Source of the DNA: Euperipatoides rowelli
Taxonomy: Eukaryota; Onychophora; Udeonychophora; Euonychophora; Peripatopsidae
Length of the DNA: 17,809 bases
Assembly: GCA_003024985.2 (NCBI GenBank)
Contig: PXIH01S0021321.1
Direction: 5' to 3' (one strand)
Shown one piece after another: positions 1 to 8,352 of the stretch. Every line of letters starts with the position of its first letter. Position 1 is the stretch's first letter. The position numbers and the translations under genes are program-made. The notes below the pieces were generated by a model that was not told where the DNA came from, did not search any database, and saw nothing but the letters and a program-made list of their open reading frames with translations.

Positions 1-300
1 ATTTGTAACACTAAAAAAAAATGGAGTGAACTTATTTAAGTTGCCTTTGTCAATAAACAATAGTGAAACCCACAAGTAACCATTTAATTTTCTTTTATTT
101 TATTTTCTTTACTTAATATGCTACTAATTTTCTTTCTACAATTTAATTCTTTTCTTTTCATACCTTAACACTCCCCTTTGTTATTAAATCGAGAGGTTAA
201 TACTTTCTATTTTTTTTTTTACTAACTTCATTCTTTTTATTTCTCAAACTCTTTTTTTTTCTATAAAATGAAGTTGAGATAAAATTAATAACTTTTAGGA
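1..300. other. AT-rich flank without a recognisable gene
   Basis: Pyrimidine-rich, low-complexity DNA. No open frame of note on either strand. The 3' LTR of the minus-strand retroelement would be expected to the left of position 1023, but I could not find a matching long repeat right of 9680, so no LTR is called. The T-rich stretch near 235-262 reads as a purine run on the minus strand and might be a relic polypurine tract, but this is only a guess. Confidence 0.4.
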
Positions 301-603
301 ATGAAATGTTTACTCAAAAATTTCATTCTGGACTTATTAAATGGTGAAGTCCAACACTCTTTTTCCAACGCTGTATGTTTAGCTACTGTTACTTTACTTG
401 TTTGTTGTTTTTGTATTTCACTTTGGATTCTTAAGAAATTATTTTCTTTATTGTTCAAAAAAATTTCTCTTGCAATTGTCATGGTTGCCTTAAAGGAAGT
501 TTTACCAGGGCAGAATTTAAGTGTACCAGCTCCTTTTGATGCCTACGACTATCGATTGAGACTGCGACATGAGAGAGTTGGGGTCAAGCAAAGATCCGGA
601 TAA
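301..603 (+). CDS. Hypothetical small membrane protein ORF
   Basis: An uninterrupted 100-codon frame, ATG to TAA. Residues about 24-44 form a hydrophobic, cysteine-containing stretch (core AVCLATVTLLVCCFCISLWI) followed by lysines, as expected for one membrane span. A charged tail of about 35 residues ending RLRLRHERVGVKQRSG follows. A TTTTAG acceptor-like site lies just before the ATG (AG at 297-298) and an in-frame stop is at 289-291, so this could be a last exon. It lies opposite in strand to the retroelement. I do not recognise the protein. It could be the C-terminal tail of a membrane or envelope-like protein, a small host gene, or chance in AT-rich DNA. Confidence 0.25.
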   Translation: MKCLLKNFILDLLNGEVQHSFSNAVCLATVTLLVCCFCISLWILKKLFSLLFKKISLAIVMVALKEVLPGQNLSVPAPFDAYDYRLRLRHERVGVKQRSG

Positions 604-1022
604 ACTTTTTGGCATTTTATTTGAAAAATTTTAATATTTTATTTGATTTTAAAAAAATCTGTTTAATAATTTTATAAATTATTCTTCAAAATTTGTTGTT
701 TGTCCTTTCTTTTACACAATTTTAGTAAATTTAGTTTGTTTAGATAAATTAGGAGGGAATTTATAGGGTATATTTTATTTGATTTATGCTTTATTATTTA
801 TTAGATTAACATTTATATGTAAATTTTTTGGAATGATTAATGATTAGATATTGATTTTTTTTTTATTTGGGGCTGATTTTATTTTTATTTATTTATATTT
901 ATTTCTGATTTGATTATGTGTGAAATTTTAATTGATTTAGTTTTGTGAACGTACGTTTTATTTATAAATAATTTATTTTCTTATGATAAGTGTACACTTA
1001 TGTTGTATTATTTATTTGAGAA
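604..1022. other. AT-rich non-coding stretch
   Basis: Dominated by TTTATT and similar words, with no sustained open frame on either strand. It lies just downstream (minus strand) of the pol remnant, where an LTR or env gene would be expected. Neither is recognisable. Confidence 0.4.
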
Positions 1023-1372
1023 TTATTTTTCGAAGGTAATATTGGTGTTTGACGTTAACGTTTTTGGTGTCAGTAGGTACCTCGGTTCCCAAAGCGTTGC
1101 TATTTGGATTGCAAAAATTTTGTTCGCCACTTTGCCATTTTTTTTTGCTATGTGGCGCTTCTGTTGAATATATATTTTGTAGGTTTTGTAGATATTCTTC
1201 ATATTCTACAATTTGTTGTTGCTATTCGGATTTCTCCGAGTCGTGGGTATCCTCATCATCTTCCTCGGCTTCGTCAGTGAATGTTATGATGGGATTAGTT
1301 TGACTAAATTTGGTTGTTTCTTCAGATCTGATTGTAGGGTCGGTAATATTTGGTTCTTTGTTTATGAGCTCA
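1023..1372 (-). pseudogene. pol: Pol C-terminal acidic tail after integrase (frameshifted, one stop)
   Basis: The integrase frame stops at 1370-1372 just after a TATATATATA run. In another frame, coding continues from there for about 115 codons to a TAA at 1023-1025, interrupted by one TAG at 1222-1224. The tail includes an acidic cluster (DEAEEDDEDTHDSEKSE) and then a basic stretch (SKKKW). The position directly after the GPY/F module and the single break in a dinucleotide repeat suggest that pol once ran on in frame. Variable acidic tails after integrase are seen in other Ty3/gypsy elements. An alternative is the start of a separate downstream ORF. Confidence 0.5.
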
Positions 1373-1952
1373 TCTCTGTATATATATATAAGGTTTTAAT
1401 TTGTCCACGTGAACTTGTTTAGTTATGTCAGGATGTTTTATATCTTGTATGATATAGTTTGCCAGCCTTGTTTGCTTTATTACAGTATAGGGTCCTGTGT
1501 ACCTTTCGTTTAGCTTCCTGTTATGGCCCGCATAACTGGCTACGTCTAATGCTAGCACTGCATCACCTATACTGAATTCGCGGAGACGGCTCCCTCTATC
1601 TTTATTTCTTGCATTATTGATCGATGCGGTTTGTAAATTTGAAAAAACTTCCGACTTTACAGTCTCCAGTTTTTCCATTATAGCATCTACTAGATTAATT
1701 CTTTCTAGATCAATTTTGTCCACATTTAGATTAAATTGTGCAAAAGCATCATATTGGTGGAAGCCGGGAAAGATATAAAAAGGCACTTGTTTGGTACTAC
1801 TATGTATCATATTGTTTATCACTTGCATTAAATATGGGAGCATGGTATCCCAATTGGTGAAGTTCTTATTGCAGTAATGGCTTATTAAACGTAGTACTTT
1901 ACTGTTTATTTTTTCACTATGCCATTAGCTCTTGGCCAATAAGGATTTGTGG
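1370..1952 (-). pseudogene. pol: Integrase C-terminal half with GPY/F module
   Basis: An open frame of 157 codons covers 1370-1843, and homologous sequence continues upstream in shifted frames to about 1952. The GPY/F module of Ty3/gypsy integrases is clear (RYTGPYTVIKQ, with GPYT at about 1484-1501), followed by the usual HVDKLKPY end. The upstream part has the motif NPYWPRANGIV, which normally leads into the catalytic glutamate. Here the codon at that position (1912-1914) is AAA, lysine. A frameshift in the adjacent A6 run then breaks the frame. The protein would have joined element cDNA to host DNA, but this copy cannot. Confidence 0.8.
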
Positions 1953-2201
1953 TTATCCTCTCAATTCCGAGCTTTGTACACAGGGTAGACTGATGTGGGC
2001 TACAAGTTGTGGCCCTCTATCTGTTAGTATACTTTTAGAGCCACCATAGCACGTGTATATTGTTTCCATGTAGTCTTTAGCAATTATATGTGCTTCTTGG
2101 CTTGGGAGTGGGCTGGCAAAGGTCATTCTTGAGAAATGGTCAGTGTAAGTTATTATGTACCTATTTCTCCTTTGTGTGGTTGGGAATGGACCCAATATAT
2201 C
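1953..2201 (-). pseudogene. pol: Integrase catalytic core, first part (both aspartates)
   Basis: The open frame includes LGPFPTTQRRNRYIITYTDH, typical of the retroviral/Ty3 integrase core. The first catalytic aspartate codon is at 2199-2201, immediately before the LGP. The second is in LTDRGPQ, at 2019-2021. The frame is lost shortly after by an indel near 1980. Counting across that break gives 35 residues between the second aspartate and the lysine at 1912-1914, which is the canonical D-X35-E spacing with the glutamate replaced. Confidence 0.82.
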
Positions 2202-2473
2202 GATGCTGAGTTTGTAGTGGCTCTACTGCTGGTATAGGAGCTTTTGTCTTGGTCCTGTTTCTTCATTGACACTTTTCGCAGCTACTGACATAGCTTTTAA
2301 TGTCGGAAAATATGGTATCCCAAGTGAAATTTCTTTTAATTTTGTATAGAGTTTGTGTTAGAGAGAAGTGCCCTCCTGCTAGATTGTCGTGATAACAAAA
2401 TAGTATTTAGGCTATTAATGAGGTGGGAACAACCGTCCTATATGCTGTGAATTGAGATCTACCTAATTTTCAT
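2202..2473 (-). pseudogene. pol: Integrase N-terminal HHCC zinc-binding domain (broken)
   Basis: No single frame is open here, but the HHCC zinc-binding signature is readable. HDNLAGGH lies at about 2366-2391 and SCEKCQ at 2267-2287, with the usual spacing and the conserved T..KI..F.W..I..DI..YV stretch between them. This domain multimerises integrase and helps bind the cDNA ends. A stop directly follows the CEKCQ motif, and the segment on the RNase H side (about 2400-2473) contains several stops. Confidence 0.75.
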
Positions 2474-2731
2474 CTAAAATATAATATTGTCGTTTAATTT
2501 ATTTTCTTTTATTTTGTTTATTAAATCGTAGCAAAATGGATTGTTCATTTGTTCTGTCTGCATTAGTTCAATTGTGATTGGTCTTTTGGTTGTTGTTAAT
2601 GCGCACGTCTGTACTGTCTCGTCCTCTTCGTGACTTCGCAAGAGCATATCCGAGAAACTGTTAAGTTTCCCTGGTATATGTTCGAAGTGAACATCATTTT
2701 GTTGGATGCTAATCATCCATCTTGCTACTCT
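2474..2731 (-). pseudogene. pol: RNase H-integrase linker of pol
   Basis: An 80-codon open frame begins with the end of RNase H (VHFEHIPGKLNSFSDMLLR) and continues into the linker that leads to the integrase zinc domain. The part 2637-2731 is an exact copy of 3287-3381, where the same frame is joined to the rest of RNase H. This shows that 2731 and 3382 were originally adjacent. Confidence 0.75.
2637..2731. repeat. 95-bp exact direct duplication, copy 1
   Basis: Identical by eye to 3287-3381. It ends exactly at the 'n' at 2732. It encodes the end of RNase H on the minus strand. Confidence 0.93.
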
Positions 2732-2732
2732 N

Positions 2733-3285
2733 CCCCACCTTCCTCCCCTTCTCCACCTACCTCACTTACTCCCCCTANCCCTTGTATTACTTCCACAGAT
2801 GAAGAAGGAGGGGAGCGCCACCATGCGAGATTATTTGGTATTATTATTGATGATATTAAAGATGATAAATTTGTAGCTTTATCTTGGTAACCATGGTAAC
2901 TACTAACTGGGATGTAGATTTCCCTTCAGAAATAGATAAACAGTGTTTCTTTTATTCTTTTCATCCTATTTAGATGTAATCACTTAAAGGCTGATGTTTT
3001 TAGCAGTTTATAAGCAGGTTTAGTTTTATAGTTTTATAATTTATTATAATTTCAATATTGTTCATAATTTTAAAGTCTTTTTTTTTCTTTATAAAAGGAC
3101 GAAGGGAAAATTGGTGGCTATGCCATGGGTGGCTGACCCACAGGAGGAGATTAAGGGAAGGAGAAAGAGATGGTAGAAATAGCATAGAAACATATCATGT
3201 TAAAAAAAAAACGTCTAATATAAATAAACAGAAACTATAAAGGTGAATGGTCAAATCAAGTAGGCTAACAAGATTAGGAATCAAT
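2733..3285. other. Foreign block inside pol, bounded by 'n' on both sides
   Basis: This block shows no similarity to the retroelement. It starts with a C/T-rich tract, has another 'n' at 2778, a possible terminal host exon at 2799-2890, and then AT-rich DNA with a T9 run at about 3078-3086. Both edges are single 'n' characters and the flanks are exact duplicates, so it reads as a small unrelated contig placed into a scaffold gap. Confidence 0.75.
2799..2890 (+). CDS. Candidate terminal exon of an unrecognised host gene (partial)
   Basis: A long C/T-rich tract leads to TTCCACAG, a good 3' splice site (AG at 2797-2798). The frame that continues to TAA at 2888-2890 reads DEEGGERHHARLFGIII followed by a short acidic and hydrophobic end. 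The same frame is open through the C-rich tract upstream (Pro/Ser-rich), so that tract could instead be coding. I do not recognise the family. About 30 codons is too few to be sure, and upstream exons are not in the block. Confidence 0.3.
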
Positions 3286-3286
3286 N

Positions 3287-3381
3287 CGCAAGAGCATATC
3301 CGAGAAACTGTTAAGTTTCCCTGGTATATGTTCGAAGTGAACATCATTTTGTTGGATGCTAATCATCCATCTTGCTACTCT
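3287..3381. repeat. 95-bp exact direct duplication, copy 2
   Basis: Identical by eye to 2637-2731. It begins directly after the 'n' at 3286 and continues without a break into RNase H. Confidence 0.93.
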
Positions 3382-3736
3382 GGAATTTGTATCTTTTAAT
3401 TCTACAATATAAGTCAATGGTTTATGATCTGTCATCAGTATGACTTTATTCCCGTATGTCATATGTTTAAATTGATCGAGGGCAAATACGATGGCCAACG
3501 TCTTCCTCTCAATAACCGCGTAATTTCTCTCTGCCTTGTTTAATCTTCTACTTGCATATGCAATAGGTTGCATATCACTGTCATCATTTTTTTGTTCTAC
3601 ACTGTGCCTATCAAGGTGAGAGATGCATCTGATTTTATAATGAATGGTCTATTGTATTTGGGAAATGTTAATAAGGGAGCTGTTGTTAATTTTTGTTTTA
3701 ACGTTTGAAAAGCGAGTTCAGCATTCTCATTCCACG
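3287..3736 (-). pseudogene. pol: Pol: RT thumb/connection and RNase H domain
   Basis: The minus-strand frame 3287-3573 is RNase H. The motifs visible are PIAYASRRLNKAERNYAV, a glutamate at about 3508-3513 (VIERKTLAIV), and LMTDHKPLTYI with its aspartate at about 3419-3435. Upstream (3574-3736), the RT connection motif KSDAS, which carries the first RNase H aspartate, is at 3621-3636. It is preceded by the ITWNENAELAFQTLKQKL stretch typical of Ty3/gypsy elements. An in-frame stop and a shift separate KSDAS from the rest. RNase H would degrade the RNA strand of the RNA-DNA hybrid. Three of the usual acidic residues are visible, but the chain is broken. Confidence 0.85.
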
Positions 3737-4526
3737 TTATTTGTGTGTAACTAAGATGGGGGAATTGTATGGACTATGGGTTTTTTTGATAATGTGTGCC
3801 TTTTCCAGTTTATCAAGTTGTTGTCGCAGCGGTTCATATAATGTGTGGGGTATATGGTATTGCCTTTGGTAGATCGATATCTCGTTTTTGAATTTCGGTT
3901 CGTAAGGAGGGATGTTAGCTCCTGTCATATTAGTGACATCCTCTATGAGTATATTTTTATGTTTAATTAAAATGTTTTCTAATGCATGTTTATGTGGGGA
4001 ACTTAAACCTAATTCAGACGTCTTGAACAACTCACATAACTCAGGGCTTTGATTTTCATCACGTTTGTTTTCTGTGAAGGTAGATTCGCAGTTGACTACT
4101 GATCTTACTTGTGATTGGTTGACCTTTTGATCTCGTGATGTGGAGTTCACCTGAAACGTGACCGTCCTATTTTCGCAGTCAATAATGGCCTTGTATAACG
4201 TACACCAGTCGAAGCCTAATATAACTTGGAATGCTGATCTCTCTTGCATTTTAATTATGCACATTGGCCGAGTTATAACTTTCCCTACTATTTTAACATC
4301 TAACAATGTACATATACCCATCAAAGTCTTATTAGATATGGGTGATTTAATTGATACCGCTAATTTTTTTCTTTTTAACTGCTCCTTCCTGATGTAATTC
4401 TCGTCTACTAGACAGTTTTCCGCTCCCGTATCGAGAAGTGCAAATACCTTCCTTCCTGTGATTTCTACCTGAATTAAGGGCTTATCTTCGTATAGTTTGG
4501 AGAACCTAATACAGTATGTATTACCT
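3737..4526 (-). pseudogene. pol: Pol: aspartic protease and reverse transcriptase N-terminus (RT core deleted)
   Basis: One frame is open on the minus strand from about 4526 to the TAA at 3737-3739. The protease active site ALLDTGAEN is present (DTGA at 4421-4432), with the second half ending in VILGFDW. After a linker comes the start of RT: a run that includes LRQQLDKLEKAHIIKK and ends SPYNSPILVTHK. This is the fingers region, where the family normally continues for about 200 further residues that include the polymerase aspartates. Here that sequence is absent. The next recognisable pol motif (the connection just before RNase H) begins within a few bases. The protease half looks intact as a frame, but it belongs to a dead element. 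Confidence 0.85.
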
Positions 4527-4934
4527 TTTTATTTCCCCGTGTTTTAGTTTGTGCTCTCTTTTTATCATTTTTCCTGATCTTATTTGAATTTTTGCATGTT
4601 CCTCTAACTTTACGTGATTTCGTTGACGTTTGACTACGTTTATGTTGATGCATTTTGTCCAATATAGATTTGTGGATTTTTGAGTTTGGATTCTGTGACT
4701 GGCTCCTCACTACGCAGTAATTCCCATAATTTTTTTGTTATAAATTCAGTTAGATGGGAAGCTGAACTAACTAGACCTTTTCCAATTTCAATGTTATTGG
4801 CCCTACTAATCTTGTTATTCAAGGTGGCTTTTGGCAGAGATTTATTTGTTTTACCTTTATTCGCCACTGTCCAACTCTCCTTATTATCACTATTTAGTAA
4901 TTTTGTTACATTGGGATTAATTTTGGGTGAAGCA
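4474..4934 (-). pseudogene. gag: Gag-pol junction region, basic and lysine-rich
   Basis: Two overlapping minus-strand frames (4640-4867 and 4474-4710) cover the segment between nucleocapsid and protease. The first contains NKGKTNKSLPKATLNNK and a hydrophobic segment. The second is strongly basic (RSQSQNPNSKIHKS, then many K/R). In the whole element this lies downstream of the zinc knuckle and upstream of the protease. The 208 bases 4727-4934 recur at 8086-8293, where they join the zinc-knuckle part of gag. Confidence 0.6.
4727..4934. repeat. 208-bp exact direct duplication, copy 1
   Basis: Identical by eye to 8086-8293. It ends exactly at the 'n' at 4935. The left flank continues into the protease side of the retroelement. 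Confidence 0.93.
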
Positions 4935-4935
4935 N

Positions 4936-7532
4936 AACAATTTAAATGCTTGGAAATTTTAATCTCATATTTCCACTAAATAATCATTACACCTAGATAA
5001 GTGTACAAATATGAATTATTTGGTGTTAGTTTGAAAATTTGAAATGTTCAATTTTATGCCCTTGGGCGAGTACGTGACGTAAAGTGGAATTCTTCTCAAA
5101 AGTGTTTTAAATCAACAGATATAAGGTCATATTATGACATATGAAAATATTCATTAGCCATCCAATCAATGTACAATTATAAACTTCGTTAGATCGAGAT
5201 GGTTTAGTAAGCTGGCTTGCCATTCGCAACATCTCTGGCCACACTTCAGAGAGTTCAACCCTGGTAGGAATGTAAATAGTAAATCGTCCATTGCATTTGA
5301 CCTAGTTGAGTTAGAATCTTGATTTTTTTCTTGCTCAAATCTCACATTCTTTCTCTATAAGTACAAATAAATGGTTTTAATTAATATTAATCAGGAGATT
5401 TTCAAAACCTCCGATCTTTAGACCCTATTTTTTACATATATTGCGTTTGGTGCCTCTATGGCGGAAATATGAAACATTAACATTGAAAATGCTATTGACA
5501 GTTTAGGTGATTTTACCTTCTCTGGGATTCTTTAAAATTCTTAATANTAGGACTTACAGTAAGCCTATTATGTACTGTATGATGCTGTTGCACATTTAAT
5601 ATAATAATCTGCTTACTTTGTCCTTTTGAGAACTCTGAAGTGAAGTCATTAGTATTTGGTTATAACTATAATGGTTTAGCTACTATAGTTTTAACTTGTA
5701 TAATTTTTTTTTTTTTTTTTCAGTTTTAAACAAATGGGGAGAGGTGGAGAAAATACGGGGGGGGGGTGAATTTCCTTCAATTTGGACAGTTTAGGTTTTA
5801 CAATTTAAAGGGGAAGGTGAACGGGTGTACGGAGAGGGGGGGAGTAATTTCCGTCATTTTTGAGGGGCTTTAAGCTAATTTAATTATAAATACATAGTGA
5901 AATATTTCTAAGTATTTTTTTTTATTTACTATTATAGATAAAATCCTTGATTGATATTGGTTATAAATGTTTGTATTTGATTAATTCTAATATAAATTCG
6001 TAAAAATAAAATAAATTTAATTATTAGATTTGTTACCAGTTATTTTATGAATGATAAATGTGTTATTTAAAAAAAAAAAAATTACTGGCAAGGCTAGTTT
6101 TAATATTTTTTTATTGTTAAATTGATTAACAATAGTGTAACTAGAGAGCGCAACTATCTTTCACTCGCTGACTAACGAGTTGTTGTTTATTCCATTGCTT
6201 TGGGTAGACATTTACACAAAGATCATTGTCTCTTCTGTTTTTAGTCGACGAGAACGCGTAAAATTTGAATAAGATATATATGGCCGGAAAGGATATTTTG
6301 TTTACTTTGGACAAATTCTTATTCGTTAATTTTCAAATAATCAAATATTTATTCATTGGATGAGACCAAATTAGGCCAAATAGCATATTTTTCCGATTGT
6401 CGCGTGTACAATCGTCTGCTGAGTAAGCCCTCAGCGTGCGCTCCAGTTGCGAGGTACGCCCTCCCCAGCTACATAGACATCTTTATTATATTATGTGTCA
6501 TCGTTTAAACATTTACCAAAAAGTCTAAGTTATTTACACCATTTATCCGAATAGAGAGATTACTGGATTACTACGCTTAATACTAGGTTGAAACCGTTCG
6601 CGAGTCATTTTATTTGTCTAAAGGAAAAGAGTGACTGGCTGAATGGAAAGCTCATTTTCTCCACTGCTACCTGTGGAAAGCCTGATGTGATTTACTCCAT
6701 AGTTATCGTATAAATTCGTTTCAGCATTGCCTAATTTCATTTTATTATAAAGTATTTTTCTGCATATGAATTTCACCTGCTTGATGTTGTTTACAAACAA
6801 AAGGAAGATAGCCACCGGCCTACCGCCATTGTATGGATGGCCAGTTGTCACATGATGAACAAAGCTTAATGACAAATATACGAGTATTCATTATCTTAGG
6901 ATATTAAAAAGATTATTTCTTTTCTTTTATAAAGAATTCTCTACTTGTTCTTCCGGATTATACGAATTATATCATTACTAATGCTCCCCCTATCTATAAA
7001 ACACTTCCAACGAAACCTAGTTAAAACCTCAATCTGTCGATGGTATCTAACATCCTGTTGTGAAGAAAGTACACTTCCTTTCAACACTAACTTTAAAGCT
7101 ATTTGTCCCTGCTTAGTTTTATCACCATCGAATTTCAATTGTATGGCTGTCTTCGATTGGATATGCTGTATTCGGAATTTTTGATCAAATTAAACTACAA
7201 TGGCTCGGGTAGATCTCGGCACTCAAGGTAAGTAAGGATTTTCTTTTTTTTAAAAAAAAAAAAGCTCTTCCATCGTATATTTACCGTTTAGTTGACTTGT
7301 TAAAATTAGAATAGCTTTCTTTAAATGTGAATATAGTTAGAGATAAATTTCTTGTATTCTATTTAATTATTTAAAAGTGATCGATTTTGTTTGGTTATAA
7401 GACAGGGTGAACGTTATCTTTTCTCTGTGAGATTTGTGAATTTGTATAGTCTAAACCGTTATCCTTTGATAATTAAAGATCCACATTTTCACAGATCTTT
7501 TGGAATAATTTTTATTTTTTAATATATAGGTA
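4936..7532. other. Foreign block inside gag-pol, mostly non-coding host-like DNA
   Basis: About 2.6 kb unrelated to the retroelement, with an 'n' at 5547. It holds a T20 run at about 5701-5720, G-rich runs near 5757-5767 and 5834-5842, and an A-run at 6069-6080. It has a less AT-rich stretch at about 6400-6480 and a possible first exon at 7200-7227. Frames at 6618-6875 and 6941-7138 on the minus strand are open, but I see no family features in them. No tRNA, rRNA or known repeat is evident. Confidence 0.5.
7200..7227 (+). CDS. Candidate first coding exon of an unrecognised host gene
   Basis: An ATG in good context (ACTACAATGGCT) opens a frame reading MARVDLGTQ that runs into CAAG|GTAAGT, a near-consensus 5' splice site at 7228-7233. 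The combination of start context and strong donor is what a short first coding exon looks like. No downstream exon can be seen before the 'n' at 7533, and nine residues give no family. It could be chance. Confidence 0.28.
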
Positions 7533-7533
7533 N

Positions 7534-8084
7534 AACATAACACTTTATTATGTGTCAGGCTTCAGGTTTACAAATGTTGGATAAAACAAGAGGTAACATT
7601 TGTTTACCTTATAGAATGAACAAGGTTGACAGGTAACATTTCCATTACAAAATATAGGTTCCGTTACAGGTTTCTAGAGTTTAACACATAAACATATTTA
7701 ATATAAAATAAAAGATTATGCTAACGGCGTCGCCTTAATTGCGTACGACCGCAGCATTAAATGTGTGGGTAAGGATACAAGTTATTGCCTTCCCGACTTT
7801 AAACAGAGACATTGGGCATTCTAAATATGGTGATGATAATCTACTGTATATGATATAATGCTTCGATGAATGCAGCCTAATGCCTTCTGGCTAATTACAA
7901 ACAAACATTTCATTTTATATTAAATACGTTTATGTGTTAAACTCTAGAAACCTGTAATGGAACCTATTTTGTAATGGAAATGTTACCTGCAACCTTGTTC
8001 ATTCTATAAGGTAAACAAATGTTACCTCTTGTTTTATCCAACATTTGTAAACCTGAAGCCTGACACATAATAAAGTGTTATGTT
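7534..8084. mobile_element. Foldback element / MITE with about 175-bp terminal inverted repeats
   Basis: The left arm at 7534-7709 (starting AACATAACACTTTATTATGT) and the right arm at 7912-8084 are near-perfect reverse complements, differing by a few substitutions and small indels. About 200 bp of unique sequence lies between them. There is no coding capacity. Both ends stop at an 'n', so the arms may continue and no target-site duplication can be scored. Long imperfect arms with a unique centre fit a foldback-type or non-autonomous DNA transposon. The few mismatches argue against a simple mirrored read artefact. Confidence 0.8.
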
Positions 8085-8085
8085 N

Positions 8086-8293
8086 TAATTTTTTTGTTAT
8101 AAATTCAGTTAGATGGGAAGCTGAACTAACTAGACCTTTTCCAATTTCAATGTTATTGGCCCTACTAATCTTGTTATTCAAGGTGGCTTTTGGCAGAGAT
8201 TTATTTGTTTTACCTTTATTCGCCACTGTCCAACTCTCCTTATTATCACTATTTAGTAATTTTGTTACATTGGGATTAATTTTGGGTGAAGCA
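8086..8293. repeat. 208-bp exact direct duplication, copy 2
   Basis: Identical by eye to 4727-4934. It begins directly after the 'n' at 8085 and runs on into the zinc-knuckle part of gag. Confidence 0.93.
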
Positions 8294-8352
8294 ACTAACT
8301 ACCTTGGCACGGGTTTGCCTACTGACACTTTTATCCTCGACACTCACAGTAC

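Noticed and set aside
1-30. TGTAAC followed by A-rich sequence at 4-30, resembling TGTAAC at about 9903, as possible LTR starts
   Set aside because: The resemblance ends within about 20 bases and is mostly A-run.
285-482. Minus-strand 65-codon frame
   Set aside because: It is the antisense of the better-supported plus-strand membrane ORF and shows no family features.
1049-1422. Plus-strand frames over 1049-1303 and 1213-1422, rich in serine, phenylalanine and cysteine
   Set aside because: They are shadows of the minus-strand pol tail and integrase end.
4158-4397. Plus-strand 79-codon frame
   Set aside because: Antisense of the protease, where the DTGA and LGFDW motifs are on the minus strand.
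4680-4979. Plus-strand frames 4680-4979 and 8075-8437, with hydrophobic leucine-rich text
   Set aside because: Both are antisense of the gag segment and appear twice only because of the 208-bp duplication.
6618-7184. Frames 6618-6875 (minus), 6941-7138 (minus) and 6945-7184 (plus)
   Set aside because: No motif, no splice support, and two of them overlap on opposite strands. They are likely chance frames.
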